The notes under the pieces are model-generated. The model did no database searches. It worked only from the letters and a program-made list of their open reading frames with translations, and was not told the DNA's origin. A stretch of DNA of 64,000 nucleotides from Polynucleobacter kasalickyi. GTDB lineage: Bacteria; Pseudomonadota; Gammaproteobacteria; Burkholderiales; Burkholderiaceae. Positions 45,039 through 54,327 of the stretch are shown one piece after another. The DNA is taken from assembly GCF_900176405.1 (NCBI RefSeq), contig NZ_FWXJ01000002.1, positions 124,001 to 188,000 of the forward strand, read 5' to 3'. Position 1 is the stretch's first letter, and each line of letters begins with the position of its first letter. The translations under genes were made by a program, and so were the position numbers.

Positions 45039-46946
45039 ATGATTATTGGTACAGCAGGTCATATTGATCACGGTAAAACCTCTCTTGTTAAGTTACTGAC
45101 AGGGGTTGATACGGATCGATTACCAGAGGAAAAAAAACGTGGTATCACCATTGATTTAGGATTTGCCTATACGCAATCTGAGAATGGAGAGATGATTGGT
45201 TTCGTCGATGTTCCTGGACATGAGAAATTTGTGCATACCATGGTTGCTGGTGCAGTTGGGATGGATTATGGTTTATTAGTAGTTGCTGCTGATGATGGCA
45301 TCATGCCTCAAACAATTGAACATCTTAGGATTTTGGAACTCTTAGGAGTGAAAGATCTTTGTGTGGCAATTTCCAAAATTGATATGGTTGATCAGCCACA
45401 AATGGATATCGTTCAATTTGAGATAGAAAATCTACTTGCTCAGACGAGATACGCATCCGCCTCGATATTTAAAGTTTCTAATATTACCCATGAGGGTGTT
45501 GAAATTTTAAGAGAGCACTTATTTCATTTGCCTTTAACCCATGAACAGATCAAGCCCTATTTTCGATTAGCAATTGATCGTGTTTTTATTTCTAAAGGGA
45601 TGGGTGTCACCATTACCGGAGCGATACAGTCGGGAGAGATTGCCCTTGGAGATCAATTGCTCTTGATGCCACAGGGTATCCCAGTGAAGGTACGATCGAT
45701 TCATGCGCAAAGTAAAAGTGTAGAACGGGCTGGATTTGGAAGTCGGTGTGGGATTGTACTTACAGGAGTAGATTTAGAAAAAGTACAACGTGGAGACTGG
45801 TTAGTCGCGCAAGAACTTAATCAGGAAGTTGAAGTCTTTGACGCCATCATTGACATGCCGCTCGATGCAAAACAAAAAATTAGGGATGGTGAAATTTTAC
45901 TATTACATCACGGCACGGATTACACCAGTGCGCGCCTCATATTGTTAAATCAGCATGAGGTATTGGCTGGTCAATCGGCACTTGTCCAATTTGTCTTACA
46001 AAAAAAACTTTCCATGTGCTGGAGTGATCATTTTATTTTACGTGACATGAGCGCTCGGTTTTCGTTGGCTGGAGGTCGGGTTCTCGATATAACACCACCA
46101 AGGCGTGGTCGGAAGCATCAGGATCGCCTAGAATTTTTAAAATTATTAGTGAATAAAAATCCACAGCAAGTTTTTCAAGACATTATTCGTACCGCAAATA
46201 CTCCCATTCCATTTGAGCCTTGGGTGCAGTCATTTAATGATGCTCCGGAGTTGCTGAAAGTGGCGGCAAAGGATATGAATGCTTATCAGCTAATTTCGAA
46301 TCAACAAAATTATTATCTCTCTGAGCAACTATTTGAAAAAATGGCAAAAGCGGTAGTTGAGTATCTTGCAGCGGATGAGAAGGTGGTTGGGATAGAACCC
46401 TTACGTAGTTTATTGAAACCAAAAATTGACACAAAACTTTTTAAAGTTTTTCTTGATGAGTTGGTTCAGTTGAAAAAAATAGTTTTGATTGGAGCTCGAT
46501 ATTCTCTAAGTAATCAGAGTGTGACCTTTTCTGAGCAAGAGAAGGTCATTTGGGATAAAGCCGTTTTAAAGTTACAGAGTGCGGGTTTCAATCCGCCACC
46601 TATGCGAGATATCGCAAAAGAGTTAAGAGTTTCGGAAGTTATTCTGAAAATTGTTTTTAAAAAAGCGACGCAACAGCAGTTCTTGGTTTGGGTGAGCAAT
46701 GATATTTATTATCTGTTCAGTACGATGAAGGAAATGGGGATGATTCTCCAAGAGATATTCAATCAGCAAGAACAAATTACTGTGGTTGAATTTAGAAATC
46801 GGCTCAATATCGGGCGTAACCGAGTGGTATTTATTATTGAAGCTTTTGATAAGATAGGATTTACCTTGCGAATCGTCAAAAAAGATTCTAAAAGTGGTCA
46901 AGTGCAAGACTATAGAATAATTAGAGATCCAAAGGTGTTTTTGTAA
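45039..46946 (+). CDS. selB: Selenocysteine-specific elongation factor SelB
   Basis: GTPase that delivers Sec-tRNA-Sec to UGA codons followed by a SECIS hairpin. The 635 residues begin with the G1 motif [13 protein letters not shown], then DVPGHEKFV (G3) and SKIDMVDQ (G4). After the EF-Tu-like domains II and III, the C-terminal 250 residues contain winged-helix domains that bind SECIS RNA (for example [19 protein letters not shown] and [20 protein letters not shown]). The tRNA-Sec gene begins eight bases after its stop. Confidence 0.97.
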   Translation: MIIGTAGHIDHGKTSLVKLLTGVDTDRLPEEKKRGITIDLGFAYTQSENGEMIGFVDVPGHEKFVHTMVAGAVGMDYGLLVVAADDGIMPQTIEHLRILELLGVKDLCVAISKIDMVDQPQMDIVQFEIENLLAQTRYASASIFKVSNITHEGVEILREHLFHLPLTHEQIKPYFRLAIDRVFISKGMGVTITGAIQSGEIALGDQLLLMPQGIPVKVRSIHAQSKSVERAGFGSRCGIVLTGVDLEKVQRGDWLVAQELNQEVEVFDAIIDMPLDAKQKIRDGEILLLHHGTDYTSARLILLNQHEVLAGQSALVQFVLQKKLSMCWSDHFILRDMSARFSLAGGRVLDITPPRRGRKHQDRLEFLKLLVNKNPQQVFQDIIRTANTPIPFEPWVQSFNDAPELLKVAAKDMNAYQLISNQQNYYLSEQLFEKMAKAVVEYLAADEKVVGIEPLRSLLKPKIDTKLFKVFLDELVQLKKIVLIGARYSLSNQSVTFSEQEKVIWDKAVLKLQSAGFNPPPMRDIAKELRVSEVILKIVFKKATQQQFLVWVSNDIYYLFSTMKEMGMILQEIFNQQEQITVVEFRNRLNIGRNRVVFIIEAFDKIGFTLRIVKKDSKSGQVQDYRIIRDPKVFL

Positions 46947-46954
46947 TGTAGCAT

Positions 46955-47051
46955 GGAAAAGTGTCGATCCCGGGTGGGACGTCCAGACTTCAAATCTGGG
47001 AAGGGCTGTAGAACAGTCCTTGGTGGGTTCGACTCCCATACTTTTCCGCCA
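46955..47051 (+). tRNA. selC: tRNA-Sec (TCA)
   Basis: The 97-base gene has an 8-bp acceptor stem GGAAAAGT / ACTTTTCC, anticodon stem CCAGA / TCTGG around loop CTTCAAA (anticodon TCA), and a very long variable arm (AAGGGCTGT / ACAGTCCTT, nine pairs with one G-T). The T-arm is TGGG-TTCGACT-CCCA, and CCA is encoded. All hallmarks of bacterial selenocysteine tRNA are present. It directly follows selB. Confidence 0.96.
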
Positions 47052-47183
47052 ATAATTCGCATCATTGCTTGTTTATGCGCTCACTCTAGAGGCACTTTAC
47101 ATTTGATAAGTAGTCTGTTGGTGATTTTATCTAACCCATCATCTTGAAGGTAATTAAATACTTGTAATTCATCTTAAAAACAT

Positions 47184-47211
47184 ATAAATTAATCGATATC
47201 GATTAATTTAT
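47184..47211. promoter_or_regulatory. 28-bp perfect palindrome upstream of a small HTH gene
   Basis: ATAAATTAATCGAT / ATCGATTAATTTAT is perfectly symmetric over 28 bases and ends 11 bases before the ATG of the HTH gene. A dimeric regulator binding here would block that gene's translation start or promoter, so autoregulation is likely. Confidence 0.65.
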
Positions 47212-47222
47212 GATTGAATCTA

Positions 47223-47453
47223 ATGATAGTTTGCCGTCTTTCCACAATTTTGGGTGCTAAACGCATCAAAGTAGCCGATGTTTGCCGTGCCACGGGTATT
47301 GCTAGAGCAACCATCGATCGATACTACTTCGATCGAGTCAACAGTTTTGATCGTGAGGTGCTATCAAAGTTATGCGATTATCTTCGGATTGAACCTAGTG
47401 ATTTAATTGTGAAAGTTCCTCAGGGCGATCTATTTGACCAAATGGAGCCTTAA
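47223..47453 (+). CDS. Small XRE-type helix-turn-helix protein
   Basis: A 76-residue protein that is essentially one Cro/C1-type HTH domain: LSTILGAKRIKVADVCRATGIARATIDRYY, then LSKLCDYLRIEPSDLIVKVP. The ATG at 47223 gives the usual N-terminus; a TTG at 47214 is in frame. Such minimal regulators occur as antitoxins or on integrative elements. It sits behind a perfect palindrome and is followed with no gap by a second small gene. Confidence 0.8.
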   Translation: MIVCRLSTILGAKRIKVADVCRATGIARATIDRYYFDRVNSFDREVLSKLCDYLRIEPSDLIVKVPQGDLFDQMEP

Positions 47454-47678
47454 ATGAATGAGTACGATATGAAGATATTAATCAATGCTCAAGCATTAAA
47501 GCGTGTATCAATTCACTTTGGGGTGATGTCGCAAGGATATATGGTCATTGCCGATGGTCGAGCGTTAGAGACGGCTAAAGGCGAGACTCGAGAGTTCAAA
47601 ACCTTAGATGCTGCAGCCAAGCTATTGTTTAAGATGGGTATCGCTGATTTCACTGTAAAGCTCAAAACATCTGTGTGA
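47454..47678 (+). CDS. Small hypothetical protein paired with the HTH gene
   Basis: A 74-residue protein starting at the base after the HTH stop. Segments KILINAQALKRVSIHFGVM, GYMVIADGRALETAKGETRE, FKTLDAAAKLLFKMGIADFTV suggest a small alpha+beta fold. The pattern recalls short accessory proteins of plasmids and integrative elements that read a F-K-x-L-D-x-A stretch, but I cannot name the family. The pairing with an HTH gene is compatible with a toxin-antitoxin or partition accessory role; this is inference. Confidence 0.6.
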   Translation: MNEYDMKILINAQALKRVSIHFGVMSQGYMVIADGRALETAKGETREFKTLDAAAKLLFKMGIADFTVKLKTSV

Positions 47679-47714
47679 AGAGCGCTGCGACTGTGCTAAT
47701 TGATATCAAGTGAA

Positions 47715-48704
47715 TTAGTAGATTTTTGCCTCTTTAATCAGGGCATTAATCCGCTCATTTTCTTCTTTGACCCATTTAGCAGATTCTATTGGTCCTGTAA
47801 TTTCTAATTCAATCCCCATCGACTTAAAGTTCTCAATGGCTTTCGGCTGTGATGCCACAGTATTCAAGGCTTGATTCAGTTTGGTGGTTACTTGTTTTGG
47901 TAAGCTCTCTAGACCAAAAATAGCAATGGTATGCACATATTCATAGCCGGGAATATTGACACCAAGGGCAGGTACTTCAGGGGCAATTTTGGACGGTTTA
48001 ATCGTCGATGCGCCAATGATTTTTACCTTGCCATTTTTCTCAAAGCCAATCAAAGAAGGATAGGCTGCAAATAATGCCTGTACTTGACCTCCTACTAAAG
48101 CAGGGACCGATTGAGCTGTGCCTTTGTATGGGATGTGGTTAATGTTCCAATTGAGCGCAAGCTTTAAAGCCTCCATCGCTAAATGGTGAGGAGTACCAAT
48201 GCCAGAGGAACCATAATTGATCTCTCCAGGATGGTCTTTAATATATTTTGATAATTCGCTAAGGTTGTTCACTGGCAGGCTGGGACTGATAGCTAAAAAG
48301 TTAGGTGCTTTAGCAACGATAGCAATCGCTTTAAAGTCTTTTCTAGGGTCAAAAGATAAATTTGAACTTACCAAATGACTTGTATTGTAGGAAATAGTAT
48401 CCGTGATTAGCAGGGTATAACCATCCGCAGGGGCGGCTTTAACCACTTGACCTGCCACAATCCCACCGGCACCAGGTTTGTTTTCTACGATAATTGTTTG
48501 CCCTAAACTTTCCCCAAGCAGAACAGATAATTGTCTAGCTACAGTATCCGGCAATCCACCTGGGGAGTAGGGGACAATGAATTTAATGGTTTGAGATGGG
48601 TAAGTTTGCGCAGTATGACCTACTAATGAAACTAGCAAACTGGTTGAAATAACCAACTTGCATAAAAAATTCTTAGCAATCGATTTGGAAAATAAATTTT
48701 TCAT
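47715..48704 (-). CDS. Bug-family receptor 8
   Basis: A 329-residue receptor. I start it at the ATG at 48704, which gives a normal signal (FLCKLVISTSLLVSLVGHTAQ); an upstream in-frame ATG at 48773 would run into the preceding gene and add 23 unlikely residues. Ligand loops are TIKFIVPYSPGGLPD and SSGIGTPHHLAMEAL. Third gene of a minus-strand run: Rieske ferredoxin, Bug 9, Bug 8. Confidence 0.88.
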   Translation of the reverse strand: MKNLFSKSIAKNFLCKLVISTSLLVSLVGHTAQTYPSQTIKFIVPYSPGGLPDTVARQLSVLLGESLGQTIIVENKPGAGGIVAGQVVKAAPADGYTLLITDTISYNTSHLVSSNLSFDPRKDFKAIAIVAKAPNFLAISPSLPVNNLSELSKYIKDHPGEINYGSSGIGTPHHLAMEALKLALNWNINHIPYKGTAQSVPALVGGQVQALFAAYPSLIGFEKNGKVKIIGASTIKPSKIAPEVPALGVNIPGYEYVHTIAIFGLESLPKQVTTKLNQALNTVASQPKAIENFKSMGIELEITGPIESAKWVKEENERINALIKEAKIY

Positions 48705-48736
48705 GAGATATTTCTCGTTAGCGGTTGAATAAGGGG

Positions 48737-49708
48737 TTATTTTGGTAAAACTTTTACGGCAATCGGACCCCATGTGCTGATTTCATTTTGAAAGAATTTA
48801 TTAAATTCTGGTGGGGTCATGGGGGTAAATTCCATATCTTCAAATTCTAATTTTTCTCGAGCTTGGGGTGTTTGCATGGATTGATTAATTGCCATGTTTA
48901 ATTTTTCTACAATATTGCTTGGCATACCTGCTGGACCTGAGACACTAAACCAAGTGGTCGAAGTAAGTTTGGGATAACCTAGTTCCTCGAAAGTGGGTGT
49001 TTTAGGAAAGTTAGTTATTCTTTTCGCGGAGCTGACACTAATTAAGCGTAGCTTGTTACCCATGACTAATGATTTTGCCGAAGTAAGAGTCATGAAACCA
49101 GCAGGAAGTTGACCTCCAGCAATATCATTGACGACAGTTCCACCCCCTTTATAGCCAACATGAACAAGAGAAATGTTGTTAATTTCTGCAAAATATTCAC
49201 CAATAATATTGCCATGGGTGCCGATACCTGGTGAGCCATAGACCATACCGTTCGCTTGCGATTTTGCGTAGTTTACAAAACTTTTTAAATCAGTAATGGG
49301 TAGGTTAGGATTGACAACTAAAGCCAACGGAGGGCCACCTAAAAAAGCAATATGTGTGAAGTCTTTTACTGGGTCATATTTATTCGCATATTGAAATGGT
49401 GCAATCACGTGAGACCCAATCCCTGAAATGACTAGGGTGTATCCATCAGGAGCTGACTTTGCCACCATCTCAGAAGCAATAGTTCCGCCAGCGCCTGGTT
49501 TGTTTTCTACAATAAAGGTTTGTTTAAACACTTTAGAGAGTTGATCAGCAATGATTCTCGCTAAAGTGTCTGAGCTACCCGCTGCGCCATAAGGCACAAT
49601 AATTTTTACTGGCTTATTTGGCCAAGTATTGAGATTCTGAGCAAAGATGGAGTGCGTGAAAAAGAGACCAAGTAATAATAATTTATGCAAGTAGGATCTC
49701 GAAGTCAT
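48737..49708 (-). CDS. Bug-family receptor 9
   Basis: A 323-residue receptor with a Sec signal (LHKLLLLGLFFTHSIFAQ), ligand loop PVKIIVPYGAAGSSD and SPGIGTHGNIIGEYF, where the usual HL is replaced by HG. It starts two bases after the ferredoxin gene and is followed by another receptor, so two receptors of one operon may have different ligand ranges. Confidence 0.88.
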   Translation of the reverse strand: MTSRSYLHKLLLLGLFFTHSIFAQNLNTWPNKPVKIIVPYGAAGSSDTLARIIADQLSKVFKQTFIVENKPGAGGTIASEMVAKSAPDGYTLVISGIGSHVIAPFQYANKYDPVKDFTHIAFLGGPPLALVVNPNLPITDLKSFVNYAKSQANGMVYGSPGIGTHGNIIGEYFAEINNISLVHVGYKGGGTVVNDIAGGQLPAGFMTLTSAKSLVMGNKLRLISVSSAKRITNFPKTPTFEELGYPKLTSTTWFSVSGPAGMPSNIVEKLNMAINQSMQTPQAREKLEFEDMEFTPMTPPEFNKFFQNEISTWGPIAVKVLPK

Positions 49709-49710
49709 TT

Positions 49711-50016
49711 TCAGACAGAGATATAAACTGAGTTATTTTCAATGCTCACTGCATATGTCTTGAGTCGCTCAGTGCAGGGAGCACAGACGACTTCGCCGGT
49801 CTTGATATTAAATGCGCCATTGTGGAAATTACACTCGACAATATCATCCAAAATGTAACTTTCGGACAGTGAGCCAGGGCCATGGGTACATAAATCATCC
49901 GTGACGAAATATTCACCTTCAACATTAAAAACTGCAAGAACCAGTCCATCCTTTTCAACTTTTAAGGCTTGACCAATTGCTACATCTGAAATGTTGCACA
50001 ACTCAATTTTATTCAA
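49711..50016 (-). CDS. Rieske-type [2Fe-2S] ferredoxin
   Basis: A 101-residue protein of the BphA3/NirD small Rieske type. The cluster ligands are C-x-H in DLCTHGPGSL and C-x-x-H in VECNFHNGAFN. It would carry electrons from a reductase to an aromatic-ring oxygenase. It is divergent from the Rieske oxygenase gene at 50142, its likely partner, across 125 bases. No ferredoxin reductase gene of the usual type lies in the cluster. Confidence 0.9.
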   Translation of the reverse strand: MNKIELCNISDVAIGQALKVEKDGLVLAVFNVEGEYFVTDDLCTHGPGSLSESYILDDIVECNFHNGAFNIKTGEVVCAPCTERLKTYAVSIENNSVYISV

Positions 50017-50141
50017 ATTTTTCTCAATTCCAAATTTAAAAATAAATGTTTTAACTCAGGTACAAAAAAATTATAGTTTAAGATAATAGTTATAAATATT
50101 GGGGTTAATATGCATCCCGTTGATCAAATATGGAGATAAGT

Positions 50142-51428
50142 TTGTTAAAAAAAGAACAAAATGATTTTCTGACTCAAACAGGTCCAGGCACACCGATGGG
50201 AGACTTGTTTAGGAGATATTGGCATCCCGCATTACTTGTAGAAGAATTACCTGAGCCGGACTGTCCGCCGGTTCGACTCGAATTGTTATCAGAAAAGATG
50301 TTAGCTTTTCGAGATTCTAGTGGTCGTTTAGGCGTAATAGATGAGTTCTGTGCTCATCGTGGTGTTTCTTTATGGTTTGGGAGAAATGAAGAGAATGGTA
50401 TTCGTTGCCCGTATCATGGCTGGAAATATGATGTCAATGGCAATTGTGTTGAGATTCCATCTGAGCCTGAAGAAAGTAAGCTTTGCGACAGAATCAAGTT
50501 AAAGTCCTACCCACTTGTAGAACGAGGCGGTGTGATCTGGATTTATATGGGGCCTCCAGAGCATCAACCAGAGTTACCTGAGTATGAGTTTGCTCTTGCC
50601 CCTCCAGAGAGAAGATTTATTTCGAAACGACTGCAAGAAACGAATTGGTTACAGGCCCTAGAAGGTGGCATCGATTCAAGTCATGTCACCTGGTTACATG
50701 GTAAAAATTTAAATTCTGACCCACTATTTCAGGGATCAAAAGGGAATCAATATAACTTTGGCGATTTAAAACCTGTATTTGAAGTGGTTGAATCTGCCGG
50801 GGGATTAAATATCGGTGTGCGAAGAAATGCTGAGGATAATCAGTATTATTGGCGAATTACACAATGGTTACTCCCTGCCTATACGATTATTCCTCCGCGC
50901 GGCGATCATCCAATCCACGGGCATTTCTGGGTCCCAATTAATGATCATCAGAACTGGGCTTGGAGTTTTGACTACCACCCAAATCGTGACTTGACCGACA
51001 AAGAAGTACAGGCGATGAGCGAGGGCAAAGGGATTCATGTGCGTTATATTCCTGGCACTTACATCCCACTGCAAAATAAATCGAATGATTATTTGATGGA
51101 CCGTGCCGCGCAAAAAGCCGGGATAAGTTTTAGTGGAATTGATGGCATTGCAATGCAAGATGCTTCACTGCAAGAAAGTATGGGTTCTATTCAGGATCGT
51201 ACGAAAGAGAATTTAACTTCTACAGATAATGGCATATTAATGGCGCGTAGACGTCTAATGAATGCTGGAAAAGCTCTTTTAGAAAAGGGCCAAATGCCAC
51301 CAGGGTCTAGCCCTGAGTCACAACGCGTTCGATCGGCAGCATTCTTGTTACCCCGTGATCAAAAATTTCAGGAAGCTGCCGCTGATGCACTTATTGCTGT
51401 TCCGGGAAAACCTCACGTGACGGTTTAA
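50142..51428 (+). CDS. Rieske non-haem iron oxygenase, phthalate 4,5-dioxygenase type
   Basis: A 428-residue oxygenase component. Near the N-terminus GPGTPMGDLFRRYWHPALL is typical of the phthalate dioxygenase group. The Rieske cluster is in EFCAHRGVSLWFGR and GIRCPYHGWKYD, and the mononuclear iron site is around GGIDSSHVTWLHG. I prefer the TTG at 50142 because GGAGATAAG lies just before it and family members start with a similar ML-x-K-E. An ATG at 50130 is in frame but would bury that site. It heads a plus-strand catabolic operon. Confidence 0.9.
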   Translation: MLKKEQNDFLTQTGPGTPMGDLFRRYWHPALLVEELPEPDCPPVRLELLSEKMLAFRDSSGRLGVIDEFCAHRGVSLWFGRNEENGIRCPYHGWKYDVNGNCVEIPSEPEESKLCDRIKLKSYPLVERGGVIWIYMGPPEHQPELPEYEFALAPPERRFISKRLQETNWLQALEGGIDSSHVTWLHGKNLNSDPLFQGSKGNQYNFGDLKPVFEVVESAGGLNIGVRRNAEDNQYYWRITQWLLPAYTIIPPRGDHPIHGHFWVPINDHQNWAWSFDYHPNRDLTDKEVQAMSEGKGIHVRYIPGTYIPLQNKSNDYLMDRAAQKAGISFSGIDGIAMQDASLQESMGSIQDRTKENLTSTDNGILMARRRLMNAGKALLEKGQMPPGSSPESQRVRSAAFLLPRDQKFQEAAADALIAVPGKPHVTV

Positions 51429-51431
51429 TCG

Positions 51432-52553
51432 ATGACTACTTTTCAAGCTGCGGTGGCACTTGCTGCCAATCATACTGAAATTCAAGAATTTGAAAAGCCC
51501 TCGATCGTTTCAGAATCAGGATTACTCAAAGTTGCAGCAACTGGAGTATGCGGTAGTGATTGGGGCTATTATCAAAACTTACCAGCGAGTCGCGGTCCCT
51601 TGATTTTAGGGCACGAAACGGTTGGTTATATTGAGTCGATGGGTTCATTAGCGAAAGAGAAATGGCGCCTGAAAGAGGGTGATTTAGTTGCCCTCGAGGA
51701 ATACATTCCTTGCGGTACATGCCATGCTTGTCGAAGTGGTGACTTTCGCTTATGTGACGCTACCGATTGGCGTCTGGGTGGTATGCGTTATGGTGCTACT
51801 GGTCTGAATGTGGCACCGGGATTTTGGGGTGGATATAGCCACTACCAGTATCTTCACATTAATACGGTTTTCCATAAAGTACCAGATGGTTTAAATGCAC
51901 GCCATGCCGCTTTAGCATTACCTATTTCGAATGGTATTGAGTGGACTTATTTACAAGGGGGCGCAGGACCTGGTCAAACCGTTGTGATTCAAGGTCCAGG
52001 ACAACAGGGCTTAGCCTGTGTTGTTGCTGCAAAGGCTGCTGGAGCAAGCAAGATTGTTATTAGTGGTCTAGCGAATGACACAGATCGTAAACGCTTGTCG
52101 CTGGCGAAAAAATTAGGAGCTGATCACATTATTGAGTTGGGTGAAGTCGATGTGGTTCAAACTGTTAGGGAGCTAACAGGGGGACTCATGGCGGATTTAG
52201 TAATTGATTGTGCTTCTGGTGGTACAGACTCTGTAATTACAGCAGTTGCTTTGGCTAGAAAAAAAGGGATGGTGATTCTAGGTGGACAAAAAAGAAAAAA
52301 AATTCCAGAGTTTGATAGTGACCAGATTATTGCTAAATTTTTAACTGTTAAAGGGATGAGAGGCCACAGTTATGAATCGGTTGAGTTAGCTTTGCAACTC
52401 ATACATAGTGATAAATATGCTGTAAAAGAAATGAGTACTCATTTATTAGGATTATATGAAACGGACTTGGCACTGAATAGTCTCGTGGGTAATAGTGTTA
52501 AAGAACCAATTCATATGGTCATTGACCCCAATGTAGATACAACCCAAACTTAG
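51432..52553 (+). CDS. Zinc-dependent MDR alcohol dehydrogenase
   Basis: A 373-residue medium-chain dehydrogenase. Visible are the catalytic-zinc region TGVCGSDWG with LGHETVGYI, the four-Cys structural zinc lobe IPCGTCHACRSGDFRLC, and the nucleotide motif QGPGQQGLACVVAAKAAGA. It starts three bases after the oxygenase stop. In phthalate-type pathways a dehydrogenase rearomatises the cis-diol; that enzyme is usually of another family, so here this may oxidise an alcohol side chain or a diol. Confidence 0.88.
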   Translation: MTTFQAAVALAANHTEIQEFEKPSIVSESGLLKVAATGVCGSDWGYYQNLPASRGPLILGHETVGYIESMGSLAKEKWRLKEGDLVALEEYIPCGTCHACRSGDFRLCDATDWRLGGMRYGATGLNVAPGFWGGYSHYQYLHINTVFHKVPDGLNARHAALALPISNGIEWTYLQGGAGPGQTVVIQGPGQQGLACVVAAKAAGASKIVISGLANDTDRKRLSLAKKLGADHIIELGEVDVVQTVRELTGGLMADLVIDCASGGTDSVITAVALARKKGMVILGGQKRKKIPEFDSDQIIAKFLTVKGMRGHSYESVELALQLIHSDKYAVKEMSTHLLGLYETDLALNSLVGNSVKEPIHMVIDPNVDTTQT

Positions 52554-52561
52554 GATACATA

Positions 52562-53554
52562 ATGAACCGTTTGCCTTTAAATTTTGCTTGCTGGGACTAT
52601 GATCGCATGCGTCCATTAATGGATGGGCGTGTGCAGGTTGATGGTGTCGCCCTCAACTTTTTAAACCTGCCAGTAGAAGAAACTTTCTTCAGAATGGCAC
52701 GGTATCGAGAATTTGAAGTCTCAGAGATGTCACTATCGTCATATTGTATTTCTTTAACGAAGCCTGAAAAACCATTTATTGCAATTCCGGTCTATCCCTC
52801 TAGATTTTTTAGGCACTCCTGTATTTATGTCAATGCGAATAGTGGTATCAAGTCTCCCAAGGATTTAATTGGTAAAAAAATTGCCAGCCCTGAATATCAA
52901 ATGACAGCCCCCGTTTGGATTCGTGGCATTTTGTCAGATCATTATGGAGTTCCTGTAGATGCTCAACCCTATTTATTTGGGGGTGAAGAAGAAACTGGAC
53001 GGATTGAAAAAATCAAGTTGACCTTGCCAGAAAATATTAAAGTAAGTCCTATCGGACCAGATCAAACACTTTCTCAAATGCTTTATGAAGGGGAGTTAGA
53101 TGCTTTATATACTGCCCGGATGCCTTCTAGTTATTTAAAAGGTGATGGGAAAGTGCTACGTTTATTTGAAAATTATCCTGAGGTTGAACGGAACTATTTT
53201 CACGAAACTGGTATTTTTCCGATTATGCACGTAGTGGTAATTCGTCGGGATGTTTATGAAGCAAATCGCTGGGTTGCTCAGTCGCTGATGAAAGCGTTTC
53301 TTGAAGCGAAAAAAATTGCTTACCAGGACTTATATGAGACTGCGGCACTAAAAACGATGTTGCCGTGGTTAACCGCCCACGTTGAGGATGCTAAAAGACT
53401 ATTTGGGGATGATTGGTGGTCTTATGGATTGGAAGGGAATATGAAAGCCTTAGAGACTTTTACCCGCTATCACCATGAACAAGGCTTGTCGCCCACAAAA
53501 CTAGAAGTAGCTGATTTGTTTGCGCCTGAGTCTTTGGAGTTTTTTAAAATCTAA
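52562..53554 (+). CDS. 4,5-dihydroxyphthalate decarboxylase-like protein
   Basis: A 330-residue cytoplasmic protein with the two-lobed periplasmic-binding-protein-like fold but no signal peptide. The pattern (LNFACWDYDRMRPLMDG, FEVSEMSLSSYCIS, YPSRFFRHSCIYVNANSGIK, LLGKKIASPEYQ-type segment, EGELDALYTARMP) is that of the 4,5-dihydroxyphthalate decarboxylase family. Together with the phthalate-dioxygenase-type oxygenase it supports decarboxylation of an aromatic dihydroxy acid. Members are also annotated as ABC substrate-binding proteins, and substrate identity is not proven. Confidence 0.88.
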   Translation: MNRLPLNFACWDYDRMRPLMDGRVQVDGVALNFLNLPVEETFFRMARYREFEVSEMSLSSYCISLTKPEKPFIAIPVYPSRFFRHSCIYVNANSGIKSPKDLIGKKIASPEYQMTAPVWIRGILSDHYGVPVDAQPYLFGGEEETGRIEKIKLTLPENIKVSPIGPDQTLSQMLYEGELDALYTARMPSSYLKGDGKVLRLFENYPEVERNYFHETGIFPIMHVVVIRRDVYEANRWVAQSLMKAFLEAKKIAYQDLYETAALKTMLPWLTAHVEDAKRLFGDDWWSYGLEGNMKALETFTRYHHEQGLSPTKLEVADLFAPESLEFFKI

Positions 53555-53580
53555 ATTGATGAGTAGAGGGTTGGGTAAAG

Positions 53581-54327
53581 ATGACAAACTTTTTCAAAGA
53601 TAAAGTAGTATTTGTTACTGGTGGTGCCAAAAATTTAGGTCGTGCCATGGCGCTTGAATATGCTAAGCGTGGAGCACATGTTGCCATCAATGCTAGGACC
53701 CACTCCGTTGAGTTAGATGAAACGCTCTCGATGATTGCGGCAATTGGTGGTCGGTCAATTGCTTGCATTGGAGATATTACGCAACGTGCTGAAGTGGATC
53801 AGATGATCGAAAACGTTAAGCAGGAATATCAGCGTATAGATATCCTGATTAATAACGCCGTTACACATGCAACCCAGGCTTTTTTAGAGCTAGATTACGC
53901 AGACTGGCAAAGAACGATCTCAGTCACATTAGATGGTACTTTTCATTGTACCCAAGCAGTCGTTCCTTTGATGATTCAAAGTGGTGGTGGCAGTATTATT
54001 AATATGGGGGGCATGTTTGGGCATATGCCAGTACCGAATCGCTCACCTTCCTCAGTCGCTAAAGCTGGACTGGCTGGTTTAACGAGAGCCTTAGCTTTAG
54101 AGTTTGCAAAATATAATATTAATGTTAATTACTTAGCTCCTGGTCCAGCGAATACGGTGAGAGATCCGTCTAAACCATTTCAATTTGATTTGTCGAGAAT
54201 TCCATTTGGTAGATTCACCGAAGCTTCTGAGGTCGTGAATATGGTGATGTTACTCAGTGGTCAGGAAGGACGCTACATTACGGGGCAATCAATGCACGTT
54301 AATGGTGGCGTTTTTATGAATAATTAA
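53581..54327 (+). CDS. SDR-family oxidoreductase
   Basis: A 248-residue short-chain dehydrogenase with cofactor loop TGGAKNLGRAMALEYAKRG, NNAV in place of NNAG (LINNAVTHATQ) and YITGQSMHVNGG at the end. The catalytic region reads PVPNRSPSSVAKAGLAGL: Lys is kept but the usual Tyr position is occupied by Ser. It ends the oxygenase operon and overlaps the convergent Bug gene by four bases. It may oxidise a diol or alcohol intermediate. Confidence 0.85.
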   Translation: MTNFFKDKVVFVTGGAKNLGRAMALEYAKRGAHVAINARTHSVELDETLSMIAAIGGRSIACIGDITQRAEVDQMIENVKQEYQRIDILINNAVTHATQAFLELDYADWQRTISVTLDGTFHCTQAVVPLMIQSGGGSIINMGGMFGHMPVPNRSPSSVAKAGLAGLTRALALEFAKYNINVNYLAPGPANTVRDPSKPFQFDLSRIPFGRFTEASEVVNMVMLLSGQEGRYITGQSMHVNGGVFMNN

